From positions 558,001 through 622,000 of the forward strand of contig NZ_SJPA01000001.1 of the NCBI RefSeq assembly GCF_004332115.1: a stretch of 64,000 bases of DNA. The letters run 5' to 3'. The notes under the pieces are model-generated. The model did not search any database. It was not told where the DNA came from and saw nothing but the letters and a program-made list of their open reading frames with translations. Shown piece after piece: positions 1 to 8,645 of this stretch; within the stretch, counting starts at the first letter, position 1, and the number at the start of each line of letters is the position of its first letter. This DNA is from Chlorobium sp. N1. GTDB lineage: Bacteria; Bacteroidota; Chlorobiia; Chlorobiales; Chlorobiaceae. A program made the position numbers and the translations under genes.

Positions 1-281
1 AGATTCTCCCCGACCTCGACCTCGTCCTCCTGATGTCGGTCAACCCCGGCTTCGGCGGACAGAAGTTCATTCCCGCCTCGATCGAGAAGATCGGAAAGCT
101 CGACAGGATGCGCCGTGAGCTGAATCCCGAACTCGTCATCGCCGTCGACGGCGGCGTGACCGAGGAAAATGCCGATGAGGTTGTCAAGGCGGGCGCCGAC
201 GCGCTGATCGCCGGTACGGCGTTCTTCAGGGCGGCCGACCCCAGGGCCGCGGCCGGGAAGATCAAAAGCGCGTCTCGGTAA
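1..281 (+). CDS. rpe: ribulose-phosphate 3-epimerase, C-terminal part (5' end outside window)
   Basis: This is the last 92 or so residues of D-ribulose-5-phosphate 3-epimerase, which interconverts ribulose-5-phosphate and xylulose-5-phosphate in the pentose phosphate and Calvin cycles. The reading frame is already open at base 3, so the gene starts before the window. Visible family motifs are MSVNPGFGGQKF (loop closing over the substrate), AVDGGV (catalytic Asp region and phosphate binding) and AGTAFF near the C-terminus. The TAA stop is 20 bases from the 3' end of the convergent trpC. No terminator hairpin is obvious in that gap. Confidence 0.95.
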   Translation, partial: ILPDLDLVLLMSVNPGFGGQKFIPASIEKIGKLDRMRRELNPELVIAVDGGVTEENADEVVKAGADALIAGTAFFRAADPRAAAGKIKSASR

Positions 282-301
282 GGAAAGAGGAAAAGGGACT
301 C

Positions 302-1069
302 TCAGGCGGGCCAGCCGAGCTCCTGCAGCTCGGGGTTCGTCTGCAGGCCCTCGCCGATAAGGACCGCCTGGAACCCGGCGTCGCGGACGAGCCGGATGTC
401 GGAGGCCGTCTTCAGGCCGCTCTCTGAGACCGCAATGGCCCCGGAGGGGAAATGGGGGCGAAGTGCGACGGAGGTCCCGGGATCGACCGAGAAGTCCTTC
501 AGGTTGCGGTTGTTCACGCCGATGAGGGTGGCGCCGGCTGCGGCAGCGGTGTCGAGCTCCCTGCGGTCGTGCACCTCGACGAGCACGTCGAGGCCGATTT
601 CCCCGGCGATCTGCAGATAGTCGCAGAGCTGGCGGGAATCGAGGGCCGCCACGATGAGGAGGATGGCGTCGGCACCCATGAGGCGCGACTCGAAGATCTG
701 TGCCCCGTCGACAATGAAATCCTTGCGGAGCACCGGAAGCGGCACGGCTTCAGAAACCCGGCGGAGGTACTCCCCGGAGCCCTGGAAGAACTGCCGGTCG
801 GTCAGCACCGAAAGGGCCGATGCGCCGATTTCATGGTAGCGGAGGGCGATCTTCACCGGATCGAAATCATGGACGATGACCCCGCGCGACGGGGAGGCCT
901 TCTTCACCTCCGCGATGAGCCGCACGCCCTCTTTGGAAAGCGCCGCGGCAAAGCCCCGGCAGGCCGGGAGCGAAGCGGAGAGCTCGAGGAAACGCGCCTC
1001 CGGCCGTAAGGGCCTGAGCGCCTCCACCTCGCGCCGCTTCTCCTCGAGTATCCTTGAAAGGTAGGTCAT
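302..1069 (-). CDS. trpC: indole-3-glycerol phosphate synthase
   Basis: This enzyme closes the indole ring in tryptophan synthesis: CdRP becomes indole-3-glycerol phosphate, with loss of CO2 and water. The 255-residue protein is a full-length TIM barrel. The signature blocks occur in order: AEVKKASPSRG (first catalytic Lys), SVLTDRQFFQGS, VLRKDFIVD (second Lys), VEVHDRREL (catalytic Glu), GVNNRNLKDF and AVSESGL. It is monofunctional, with no fused trpF. It lies 15 bases downstream of carB on the same strand, so the two are probably cotranscribed. No leader peptide or attenuator was seen in front of it. Confidence 0.96.
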   Translation of the reverse strand: MTYLSRILEEKRREVEALRPLRPEARFLELSASLPACRGFAAALSKEGVRLIAEVKKASPSRGVIVHDFDPVKIALRYHEIGASALSVLTDRQFFQGSGEYLRRVSEAVPLPVLRKDFIVDGAQIFESRLMGADAILLIVAALDSRQLCDYLQIAGEIGLDVLVEVHDRRELDTAAAAGATLIGVNNRNLKDFSVDPGTSVALRPHFPSGAIAVSESGLKTASDIRLVRDAGFQAVLIGEGLQTNPELQELGWPA

Positions 1070-1084
1070 CCCGGAGGGTCCCGC

Positions 1085-2563
1085 TCAGTCGGCCGCAGCC
1101 AGCTCTCTCAGGCCGTCCTCGAACTCCACGATCTCGCGGATGTTGTCGAGGAACCAGCGGTCGATCCCGGTCGCATGGTATATCTCGTCTACCGTCGCAC
1201 CGGCCTGGAAGGCGTAGCGAAGGTAGAACATGCGGTCGGCCCTCGGGATCTTGATCTTCTCGAGGACGTCGTCCTTGGCGAACTTCTTCTGCTGCGGCGT
1301 CATGTCGACGATGTTCATGAGGTCCTTGCCGTCGGAGCCGAGGCCGGCGCGCCCGATCTCCAGGCCGCGCAGCGACTTCTGGAGCGCCTCGCGGAAGTTG
1401 CGGCCGAAGGCCATCACCTCGCCGACCGACTTCATCTGCACGCCGAGGCGCGAGTCGACGTTCTTGAACTTCTCGAAATCCCAGCGGGGAACCTTCACCA
1501 CGCAGTAGTCGATGGCCGGCTCGAAGCTGGCGGGGGTCGACTTGGTGATGTCGTTCTGGATCTCGTCGAGCGTGTAGCCGACAGCGAGCTTTGCGGCCAC
1601 CTTGGCGATCGGGAACCCGGTCGCTTTCGAAGCCAAAGCCGAGCTGCGCGAGACGCGGGGGTTCATTTCGATGATGACGATGCGGCCGTTGTCGGGATGG
1701 ATGGCGAACTGGATGTTGCTGCCGCCGGTCTCGACGCCGATCTCGCGGATGATGCGCACCGAAGCGTCGCGCAGCTCCTGGTACTGGCGGTCGGTCAGGG
1801 TCTGGGCGGGGGCCACCGTGATGCTGTCGCCGGTGTGAACGCCCATGGGGTCGACGTTCTCGATGCTGCAGACGATGATGACGTTGTCGGCCAGGTCGCG
1901 GATGACCTCAAGCTCGAACTCCTTCCAGCCGAAGAGGCACTCCTCGACGAGCACCTCGCCGATCGGGCTCTCGGCAAGGCCGCGGCGGACGACCTCGTAG
2001 TAATCGGCCTTGGTCTCGGCGAACCCGCCGCCCGTGCCGCCGAGCGTGAAGGAGGGGCGGATGATGATCGGCAGGCCGATCTCCTCGAGGGCGTCGCGGG
2101 CCTCCTTTTCGTTGCGGACGAAGAATCCCTTGGCCATCTCCAGTCCGAGCTTCTTCATCGCGTCGCTGAAGAGCTCGCGGTTCTCCGCCTTGCGGATGGC
2201 CCGGAGCTTCGCGCCGATGAGCTCGACGCCGTTGCGCTCGAGGATGCCGGACTCGGCAAGGCTCACCGCGGTGTTGAGCGCCGTCTGGCCGCCCATGGTC
2301 GGCAGCAGTGCGTCGGGTTTCTCCTTCTCGATGATCTTCTGGACGTACTCCGGGGTGATCGGCTCGATGTAGGTGGCGTCGGCCAGCTCGATGTCGGTCA
2401 TGATGGTCGCAGGGTTGCTGTTGACCAGGATGACCCGGTAGCCGTCCTCCTTGAGGGCCCGGCAGGCCTGGGTACCCGAATAGTCGAACTCGCACGCCTG
2501 GCCGATGACGATCGGACCGGCTCCGATCACTAGAATGGACTTGATGTCTTCCCGCTTTGGCAC
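1085..2563 (-). CDS. carB: carbamoyl-phosphate synthase large subunit, N-terminal half (split CarB)
   Basis: This encodes the carboxyphosphate-forming ATP-grasp half of carbamoyl-phosphate synthase, used for arginine and pyrimidine synthesis. The start is GTG at 2561-2563, giving [21 protein letters not shown] as in full-length CarB. The protein is only 492 residues against about 1,070 for the usual enzyme, and it stops inside the oligomerisation domain, after the block [18 protein letters not shown]. The stop is clean and there is no trace of the second ATP-grasp half downstream, where trpC begins after 15 bases. The C-terminal half must therefore be encoded elsewhere, as known for some archaea and, as I recall, green sulfur bacteria. 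Confidence 0.93.
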   Translation of the reverse strand: MPKREDIKSILVIGAGPIVIGQACEFDYSGTQACRALKEDGYRVILVNSNPATIMTDIELADATYIEPITPEYVQKIIEKEKPDALLPTMGGQTALNTAVSLAESGILERNGVELIGAKLRAIRKAENRELFSDAMKKLGLEMAKGFFVRNEKEARDALEEIGLPIIIRPSFTLGGTGGGFAETKADYYEVVRRGLAESPIGEVLVEECLFGWKEFELEVIRDLADNVIIVCSIENVDPMGVHTGDSITVAPAQTLTDRQYQELRDASVRIIREIGVETGGSNIQFAIHPDNGRIVIIEMNPRVSRSSALASKATGFPIAKVAAKLAVGYTLDEIQNDITKSTPASFEPAIDYCVVKVPRWDFEKFKNVDSRLGVQMKSVGEVMAFGRNFREALQKSLRGLEIGRAGLGSDGKDLMNIVDMTPQQKKFAKDDVLEKIKIPRADRMFYLRYAFQAGATVDEIYHATGIDRWFLDNIREIVEFEDGLRELAAAD

Positions 2564-2646
2564 TGGTATCTGGGGTTAGGATCTTCTAAAACTTCGCTGT
2601 TCCGTAATGTACTAAAATTCCCCCACTCCGCCACGAGCGCAAACGC

Positions 2647-3078
2647 TCATTCGACGACGCGGATCTGCTCCTGGTGGAAGCCGCCGGACTGGCGGCGCAG
2701 CCAGGCGGTGACCTCTTTCGGGCGGCCCTCCGAAAAGGAGATGATGAGCATCGTATGGCCGGGCCTGGCGAAATCGACGTCGTGCAGGGAGGGCACGGCC
2801 GGGGAGTTGATGTGGGAGTGGTAGGATCCGACGATCGTGTAGCCGAGGCTGCGCGCCTCCTTCTCCACGTCGCAGTATTCGTTGTGGGAGATCTCGAAGC
2901 CGTTCTCGCGGCCGTGGTAGAGGCAGTTGCGGCAAGGCGCCACCTCATGGACGACGTTCTCGATGTTGCCCCGGTGGTCGACGTGCTGCACGCCGGCAAA
3001 CAGCCCGCAGCACTCCTGCGGCAGTTCGCGGAAGGCCTGTTCCTGGATGATCTCGAAGGCTCTGCGGGGTATCTTCAT
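2647..3078 (-). CDS. JAMM/MPN-domain metalloprotease (M67 family)
   Basis: A 143-residue single-domain JAB1/MPN protein. The zinc site is complete: Glu22 in QECCGLF, then His87-Ser-His89, Ser97 and Asp100, matching HxH-x7-S-x2-D. Family members are zinc isopeptidases that cut ubiquitin-like or sulfur-carrier tails (CysO/ThiS type in bacteria). The substrate here is unknown. The ATG at 3076-3078 was chosen because residues upstream of it are proline/serine-rich and look non-coding. It lies 40 bases downstream of purD on the same strand. A small hairpin (gagcg-caaa-cgctc, 2637-2650) overlaps its stop codon. Confidence 0.85.
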   Translation of the reverse strand: MKIPRRAFEIIQEQAFRELPQECCGLFAGVQHVDHRGNIENVVHEVAPCRNCLYHGRENGFEISHNEYCDVEKEARSLGYTIVGSYHSHINSPAVPSLHDVDFARPGHTMLIISFSEGRPKEVTAWLRRQSGGFHQEQIRVVE

Positions 3079-3118
3079 TGCAGCGGAAACGGAAGCGACG
3101 GTTGAGTATGGTTGAGGG

Positions 3119-4402
3119 CTAGAGGGCCCGGGCTCCGATGTCGCGGCGGAACACCGCACCCTCGAAATCGATTGTCCCGACGCCTCGGTAGGCCGCCTCG
3201 AGGCTCTCCTTCAGGGTGGGGCCCATGGCGGTGACCGAAAAGACCCGCCCGCCGGCGGTCGTGAGCCGGCCGTCGGCATAGGCCGTGCCGGCATGGAACA
3301 GGGTGCACTCGGGCATCGAGGAGAGCGAGGGGTCGATGGTGACGGGAAGGCCGGTCGGATAGCTGTCGGGATAGCCGCCGCTGGCCATGACGACGGTGGC
3401 GGCCGATCCGGGATGCATCTCGAAGTCGGCATCCCAGAGCTCTCCCGAGACGCTCGCCATCAGGGCGTCGACGAAATCGCTCTTCAGGAGCGGAAGCACC
3501 ACCTGGGTCTCGGGGTCGCCGAGCCGGGCATTGTACTCGACGACGGAGGGCTCGCCCCCGTCGATCATGAGCCCGACATAGAGGAACCCGGTGAAGGGGC
3601 ACCCCTCGGCCTTCATGCCGTCGAGCGTCGGACGGATGATGCGCTCCTCCACCGTCCACATCACCTCGGGAGTGACGAGCGGAGCAGGGGCGTAGGCACC
3701 CATGCCGCCGGTGTTCTTGCCGGTATCGCCCTCGCCGATGCGCTTGTGGTCCTGGGCGGGCAGGAAGAGGCGGTAGGAGGTGCCGTCGGTGAGGGCGAAG
3801 ACGCTCGCCTCCTCTCCTGTAAGAAAGTCCTCGACGACGACCTCGTCGGCCGCGCTGCCGAAGATGCGGTCGTCGAACATCTCATGGACGGCGCTGCGGG
3901 CGGTCTCGACGTCCGGGGCGATGATGACGCCCTTGCCGCCACAGAGTCCGCTGGCCTTGAGCACCTGCGGCCAGGAGCCGGAGGAGAGGCCGTCGAGATA
4001 GGAGAGCGCCTCCTCTTTCGAGCGGAACACGTGGTAGCCCGCCGTCGGGATGCGATGGCGGCGCATGAAATCCTTGGCGAAGACCTTGCTGCTCTCGAGC
4101 CTGGCGGCCGCTTTCGTGGGGCCGACGATCTTCATGCCGGCTTCGCGGAACAGGTCGACCAGACCCGCTTCGAGCGGCTGCTCTGGGCCGACGACCGTCA
4201 GATCTATCTGCTCCCGGCGGGCGAAGGCGAGCAGGCCGTCGAGATCGACGGCCTTCAGCGCGACGTTCTCGACCTTGCCCTGCATCATGGCGGTACCGCC
4301 GTTGCCGGGTGCGGCGTAAACCCGTTCCACGCGGGGGCTCTGTGACGCCGCCCATGCCATCGCATGTTCGCGCGCGCCGCTGCCGATGATAAGTACCTTC
4401 AT
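3119..4402 (-). CDS. purD: phosphoribosylamine--glycine ligase (GAR synthetase)
   Basis: PurD joins 5-phosphoribosylamine and glycine using ATP, the second step of purine synthesis. The 427-residue ATP-grasp protein is full length. Motifs seen include the N-terminal MKVLIIGSGAREHAMAW, KASGLCGGKGVI (ATP-binding loop), GEGDTGKNTGGMGAYAP (family signature) and VEYNARLGDPETQVVLP (metal ligands). It is first in a two-gene series with the JAMM protease. Its 5' end faces the acyltransferase gene across an AT-rich divergent intergenic stretch at 4403-4565. Confidence 0.97.
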   Translation of the reverse strand: MKVLIIGSGAREHAMAWAASQSPRVERVYAAPGNGGTAMMQGKVENVALKAVDLDGLLAFARREQIDLTVVGPEQPLEAGLVDLFREAGMKIVGPTKAAARLESSKVFAKDFMRRHRIPTAGYHVFRSKEEALSYLDGLSSGSWPQVLKASGLCGGKGVIIAPDVETARSAVHEMFDDRIFGSAADEVVVEDFLTGEEASVFALTDGTSYRLFLPAQDHKRIGEGDTGKNTGGMGAYAPAPLVTPEVMWTVEERIIRPTLDGMKAEGCPFTGFLYVGLMIDGGEPSVVEYNARLGDPETQVVLPLLKSDFVDALMASVSGELWDADFEMHPGSAATVVMASGGYPDSYPTGLPVTIDPSLSSMPECTLFHAGTAYADGRLTTAGGRVFSVTAMGPTLKESLEAAYRGVGTIDFEGAVFRRDIGARAL

Positions 4403-4565
4403 GTTGCTCGAGTTCTAAGAGGGCGGTTTATCGGCCGGGGAGTGTTACATTACTTCCAGCCGCAATGCGGATAGCTTGTATATAAGGCAGAGCGGGCAAA
4501 AAAAACAATTAAAAAATTTCACCGGGGCCCGCTCCACGCTACGCAGGCGGCCCGGCCAGAGCACC

Positions 4566-5183
4566 ATGGCACTCCCGGCACTCATCTCGGCCCGCATCCT
4601 GCCCGCAGCCCTCCGCCTCCTCTTCGCAAGCCTGCGGCTCTCGGTGGAGCCCAGGGGGTTCAGCCTGCCGGAACCGGGATACGGGTGCCTTTTCGCCTTC
4701 TGGCACGGGGACATGGCCGTAGGGTGGCTGCTCTCGCGCCGGCTCTTCGGACAGCGCCCGAACACGGCGGTGGTAAGCCGCTCGAAGGACGGCGCCATCC
4801 TCTCCGACACCCTCGGGGCCTTCGGCTTCCGCCTCATCCGCGGCTCGAGCTCGAAGGGGGGCGGGGAGGTCCGCGCCGCCATGACGAAGGCGCTCCTGGA
4901 GGGCGGCGTCGTCACCCTCACCCCCGACGGCCCGCGGGGACCGGCCGGGCAGTTCAAGTACGGAACCGTGCGCATCGCCTCGGAAACAGGACGCCCGCTC
5001 ATCTTCGCCACCGTCCGTTTTTCGGGAGGACGGCGCCTCAACAGCTGGGACCGCTTCATGATCCCCCGTCCCTTCTCGAACGTCACCGTCGTGCTGCAGC
5101 ACATCGACGTTCCCCGTTTCGGCTCCGAAGAGGAGCTGAGGCACTATTCAGAACAGCTCCCGCTCCGCCTCGGCCATGCATGA
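4566..5183 (+). CDS. DUF374 lysophospholipid acyltransferase-family protein
   Basis: A 205-residue member of the DUF374 branch of the LPLAT acyltransferases, probably acting at the inner membrane. Two hallmarks are present: FAFWHGDMA with the catalytic-type His47, and TPDGPRGP at about residues 119-126. It overlaps lpxK by 8 bases, so a role in late acylation of lipid A or a related glycolipid is plausible; that is inference from context. ATG 4566 was preferred. An upstream in-frame TTG at 4476 would add 30 basic, low-complexity residues. Confidence 0.85.
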   Translation: MALPALISARILPAALRLLFASLRLSVEPRGFSLPEPGYGCLFAFWHGDMAVGWLLSRRLFGQRPNTAVVSRSKDGAILSDTLGAFGFRLIRGSSSKGGGEVRAAMTKALLEGGVVTLTPDGPRGPAGQFKYGTVRIASETGRPLIFATVRFSGGRRLNSWDRFMIPRPFSNVTVVLQHIDVPRFGSEEELRHYSEQLPLRLGHA

Positions 5184-6240
5184 GAATCCGCTCTCCATCC
5201 TCCTGCGGCCCGCCGCGCTCCTCTACGGCCTCGTCGCATCCGTACGCAACCGGCTCTTCGACGACGGCATACTGAAAACGTGGCACTCCCCCATTCCCGT
5301 CGTCTCCGTCGGCAACCTGACGGCCGGCGGAACCGGCAAGACCCCGCTGGTCGACTGGGTCGTGAAATACTACCTCTCGATCGGCTGCCGGCCGGCCGTC
5401 GTCTCACGCGGGTACGGCCGCCGCACGAAGGGCGTGCGGCTCGTCTCCGACGGACAGAGGATCCTTCTTTCGAGCCGTGACTCGGGCGACGAGACCGCCA
5501 TGCTCGCCACCGGCAACCCCGAAGCCGTGGTCGTGGTCGCCGAACGCCGCAGCCGGGGGGTGCAGTTCATCATGGAGCACTTCAAGGCCGAGCGCCCCGA
5601 TGTCATCATCCTCGACGACGCCTTCCAGCACCGCCAGATCGAGCGCGATCTGGACATCGTCGTCATCAACTCCCGGGAGCCATTCTCCGGCGCCCGCATG
5701 CTGCCCGAAGGGCGGCTGCGCGAACCCCTCGAGGGCGTCGGAAGGGCCGACGCCGCCGTCATCTCCAAGATCACCGACGAAGGGAAAGCCGACGCCATCG
5801 AGGCCGCGCTGGAAGGACGAATCGGAACCATCGCGAGGAGCCGGGTGGCGATCGGAGGACTCCGCCCGTTCGGGCCCGCGGCCGGCGGGACGCCGCCGCC
5901 CGATCCCGCAGAGGTCGAGGCCCTGGCCTTCGCCGGCATCGCCTCACCCTCCTCCTTCGTCGAAAGCCTGATGAAAAAGGGGGTACACGTCCGGGAACAG
6001 CGCTTTTTCGCAGACCATGAAGCCTATACGGAGAAGAACTTCCTGCCGCTTGTCGAGGAGGCCCGCCAAAAGGGGCTCTGGCTCATGACGACGGAAAAAG
6101 ACCGCTGCCGGCTCGAGGGAGAGCCGGCACTGCTGGCCCAAACTGCAGGGGTCCCCTGCTGCAGCCTGGAGATTTCGACCGGCTTCACGAGGGGAGAGGA
6201 GAGGCTGCGGGGGATGCTGAAGGCCGTGGTCAGGGAGTGA
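5176..6240 (+). CDS. lpxK: tetraacyldisaccharide 4'-kinase
   Basis: LpxK phosphorylates the 4' position of the tetraacyl-disaccharide to give lipid IVA, at the cytoplasmic face of the inner membrane. The 354-residue protein has an N-terminal hydrophobic segment (about residues 7-22), the Walker A sequence VGNLTAGGTGKTP with Lys55, SRGYGRR, and the Walker B-type DVIILDDAFQHR. Length fits the family. The ATG lies inside the end of the upstream acyltransferase gene (8-base overlap), which indicates translational coupling. Confidence 0.95.
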   Translation: MHENPLSILLRPAALLYGLVASVRNRLFDDGILKTWHSPIPVVSVGNLTAGGTGKTPLVDWVVKYYLSIGCRPAVVSRGYGRRTKGVRLVSDGQRILLSSRDSGDETAMLATGNPEAVVVVAERRSRGVQFIMEHFKAERPDVIILDDAFQHRQIERDLDIVVINSREPFSGARMLPEGRLREPLEGVGRADAAVISKITDEGKADAIEAALEGRIGTIARSRVAIGGLRPFGPAAGGTPPPDPAEVEALAFAGIASPSSFVESLMKKGVHVREQRFFADHEAYTEKNFLPLVEEARQKGLWLMTTEKDRCRLEGEPALLAQTAGVPCCSLEISTGFTRGEERLRGMLKAVVRE

Positions 6241-6252
6241 GAAGGCGGCCCC

Positions 6253-6798
6253 TCACTGCTCCTTGACGATGGCCGAGACCGCCTTGAAGCGCTCGGTGCC
6301 GGCCTCGCGCAGAAGCTCGAACATGGCCATCTCCGTGCTGGAGAGCGAAGCGCCGGCTTTTTCGATACAGCGGATGCCGAGCGAACGGTTCTCTTCGCTG
6401 CGCGATGAGACCGCATCGGTAAGCAGGTGGACGTTGTAGCCGAAATCGAGCAGCTCCACCGCCGTCTGGTAGACGCAAACATGGGTCTCCATGCCCGCCA
6501 GCAGGATGTCGTTGCGGCTGAACGCCCTGAGGCGCGACATGAAGTCCTCGTCGCCGCAGCAGCTGAAGGAGAGCTTTTCGACCGGCTCGGCGCCCGGCAG
6601 CAGCTCCATCAGGGAATCCACCGTCTTTCCGAGCCCCTTGGGATACTGCTCCGTCACAAGAACCGGAACCTCGAGGATCGTGCATGCCCGTATCATGCGC
6701 CCGACGGCCCCCACCACGGCCTCGGAGGCGTGGACGCTCGGAGCGAGCCGGCCCTGCACGTCGACGACGAGCAGAAGGGTTTCTTCTGGAGTAATCAT
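6253..6798 (-). CDS. isochorismatase-family cysteine hydrolase
   Basis: A 181-residue protein of the isochorismatase-like fold (YcaC-type subgroup). The catalytic triad candidates are visible: Asp13 in LLLVVDVQG, Lys75 in VEKLSFSCCGD, and Cys108 in GMETHVCVYQTA. Family members hydrolyse amides, ureido compounds or vinyl ethers, and the substrate cannot be read from sequence. It converges on lpxK with a 12-base gap. It is divergent from the membrane methyltransferase-like gene, sharing a 60-base AT-rich promoter region. Confidence 0.88.
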   Translation of the reverse strand: MITPEETLLLVVDVQGRLAPSVHASEAVVGAVGRMIRACTILEVPVLVTEQYPKGLGKTVDSLMELLPGAEPVEKLSFSCCGDEDFMSRLRAFSRNDILLAGMETHVCVYQTAVELLDFGYNVHLLTDAVSSRSEENRSLGIRCIEKAGASLSSTEMAMFELLREAGTERFKAVSAIVKEQ

Positions 6799-6858
6799 GG
6801 ATAATGAGCGGTTGAGACTGAGAGAAAATACCTTTTCGTAACTTTCAAGATACGGTTA

Positions 6859-7356
6859 ATGTCGAACGAACAAGTCAGAAAAAATACCCGGCCGAAGGGC
6901 AAGCGCGGCGAGCACCTCGTCGCGATGCAGTTCATCCTGATCTTCACCTTCATCGCCATGCCCGTCTATCCGCCCGGAGCGCTCCAGGCGCCTCCGGAGG
7001 CCGTGCGCTGGGCGGCGTTCGGCCTCCTGGGGCTCACGGCGGCCGTTTTCGGAAGCCTCGGATCGAAACACCTCAAGGATGTCCTCACCCCGCTCCCCTA
7101 TCCGGTCGAGCACAGCCGGCTGATCACTACGGGAATATACTCCCTCGTTCGCCATCCCCTCTACTCGAGCCAGCTCTTTCTGGGGGCCGGGTGGACGATC
7201 TTTGCCTGGAGCCTGTCGCACCTCCTGCTCACCGCCGTGGCGTTCCTCTTCTTCAGCTACAAGGCCTCGAAGGAGGAGGGCTGGCTCACCCTGCGCCATC
7301 CCGAATATGCCGACTACGCCCGGCGGGTGAAGAAGTTCATCCCCTTCATCTACTGA
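6859..7356 (+). CDS. isoprenylcysteine carboxyl methyltransferase-like membrane protein
   Basis: A 165-residue integral membrane protein with about four hydrophobic segments. It carries the family signature TTGIYSLVRHPLYSSQL (about residues 91-107) and a C-terminal EEGWLTLRHPEYADYARRVK block, both typical of the ICMT/PEMT superfamily that methylates membrane or prenylated substrates with SAM. The substrate is unknown. Its stop overlaps the 3' end of the convergent lipoprotein gene by 7 bases. Confidence 0.85.
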   Translation: MSNEQVRKNTRPKGKRGEHLVAMQFILIFTFIAMPVYPPGALQAPPEAVRWAAFGLLGLTAAVFGSLGSKHLKDVLTPLPYPVEHSRLITTGIYSLVRHPLYSSQLFLGAGWTIFAWSLSHLLLTAVAFLFFSYKASKEEGWLTLRHPEYADYARRVKKFIPFIY

Positions 7357-7934
7357 CCCTTCCGGTCCCTCACGCAACGCACCGAGAGCCCGAGGCTGCG
7401 GGCGACCTTCACCAGAACGATGCGCTGCGGCTCCTCCCGCCAGACCTCCCGGTCCCAGGCTTCGAAGGCGCCCGAAGAGTCGGCGGTCCAGAAAAAGGCC
7501 GAACTGGCGGCACCATAGAACGAACCGAGGCAGTTGCGGCTGCCGCAGAAGCTGATCGAAAGCCGCCGCAGCGCCCCCGGCTCGGCCGCGGCCCGGTCCC
7601 ACTCCTCTCCGCTCGCCACATGCCACCCCTCGGGCGCAAGCCCCCGCGGGTCGTGCACCGCATACCAGTTGTAGAGCCTTCCGCACCGCGAGCCGGGAGC
7701 GTCCGCGCCGTCCGAACGGCACCAGGCGCCCTCGCCCTTCGAAGCGGCATCGTGCCACTCCTCCTCCGTACGGGCCTCCGGAACAGGGTCGCCGTTGCGG
7801 TAACGATCCACGTCGAGGTTGCGGGCGCTCCACAGCATCCCGGAGGGGCGGGCGCAGCCCGAGGCCGCAAGCAGCATGAAGAAGAGGACCGCGGCCCGCA
7901 GTGCAACATTTCGGCGAAAGGCGTACCTTTCCAT
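7350..7934 (-). CDS. FISUMP-domain lipoprotein, hypothetical
   Basis: A 194-residue predicted lipoprotein. A basic N-terminus and hydrophobic stretch end in the lipobox LAASGC (Cys27). The body matches the Fibrobacter succinogenes major paralogous (FISUMP) domain: WSARNLDVDRYRNGDPVPE, then RLYNWYAVHDPRGLAPEGWHVAS and a C-terminal LGLSVRCVRD. Such proteins are secreted or surface-anchored in Bacteroidetes and Chlorobi, and their function is unknown. ATG 7932-7934 was chosen because it opens the signal peptide; the frame stays open far upstream but is antisense to elbB there. Confidence 0.82.
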   Translation of the reverse strand: MERYAFRRNVALRAAVLFFMLLAASGCARPSGMLWSARNLDVDRYRNGDPVPEARTEEEWHDAASKGEGAWCRSDGADAPGSRCGRLYNWYAVHDPRGLAPEGWHVASGEEWDRAAAEPGALRRLSISFCGSRNCLGSFYGAASSAFFWTADSSGAFEAWDREVWREEPQRIVLVKVARSLGLSVRCVRDRKGQ

Positions 7935-7985
7935 TGTTATTTCTCCCGTTTCAGCCCCGGAGGGCAAACCAACACTACCGGCATC

Positions 7986-8645
7986 ATGAAAAAACGAATC
8001 GGCGTCATCCTCTCCGGATGCGGGCACCTCGACGGATCGGAAATCCAGGAGGCGGTCCTCACCCTTCTTTCGATCGACCGTATGGGAGCCGAAGCGGTCT
8101 GCTTCGCCCCCGACATCCCGCAGCACCATGTCGTCAACCACCTCAGCGGGGAGGAGGAGCCGGGAGCCCGGCGCCGCGTGCTCGAAGAATCGGCCCGCAT
8201 CGCCCGCGGCAGGGTCGCCGACCTCTCGAAGTTCGATGCCGACCTGCTCGACGCGCTCGTCATCCCCGGCGGATACGGGGCGGCCAAGAACCTCTCGACC
8301 TATGCCTTCAAGGGTGCGGAGTGCGAGGTCGACGAAGGGGTCGCCCGCGCCGTCCGCCTGATGCACGAAGCCCGGAAGCCGATCGGCTTCATCTGCATCG
8401 CGCCGGCAATCGCCGCCAAAGTGCTCGGCCGCGAGCACCCCGAACTCACCATCGGCAGCGATGCGGAGACGGCGCGCAGCCTCGAGGCGATGGGCGCCCG
8501 GCACAGAGAGTGCCCGGTCTCGGAGGCCCACGTGTGGCAGGAGGGAAAGATCGTCAGCACGCCGGCCTACATGCTCGGCCCCTCGATCGCCGAGGTGGCA
8601 AAAGGGATCGAACGGCTCGTCGAAGAGGTGCTCGCCCTAGCCTGA
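7986..8645 (+). CDS. elbB: ElbB-like glyoxalase of the DJ-1/PfpI superfamily
   Basis: A 219-residue protein of the ElbB (sigma cross-reacting protein 27A) family, a DJ-1/PfpI relative with glyoxalase activity reported for the Escherichia coli member and a link to isoprenoid synthesis. The start MKKRIGVILSGCGHLDGSEI is characteristic, as are VIPGGYGAAKNLS and the nucleophile Cys in IGFICIAPA (about residue 138). It is divergent from the FISUMP lipoprotein gene and overlaps the convergent ABC permease by 9 bases at the 3' end. Confidence 0.92.
   Translation: MKKRIGVILSGCGHLDGSEIQEAVLTLLSIDRMGAEAVCFAPDIPQHHVVNHLSGEEEPGARRRVLEESARIARGRVADLSKFDADLLDALVIPGGYGAAKNLSTYAFKGAECEVDEGVARAVRLMHEARKPIGFICIAPAIAAKVLGREHPELTIGSDAETARSLEAMGARHRECPVSEAHVWQEGKIVSTPAYMLGPSIAEVAKGIERLVEEVLALA

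Noticed and set aside
7932-8531. N-terminal extension of the FISUMP lipoprotein across elbB
   Set aside because: The frame is open but antisense to the well-supported elbB; the internal ATG 7932-7934 directly starts a lipoprotein signal peptide.
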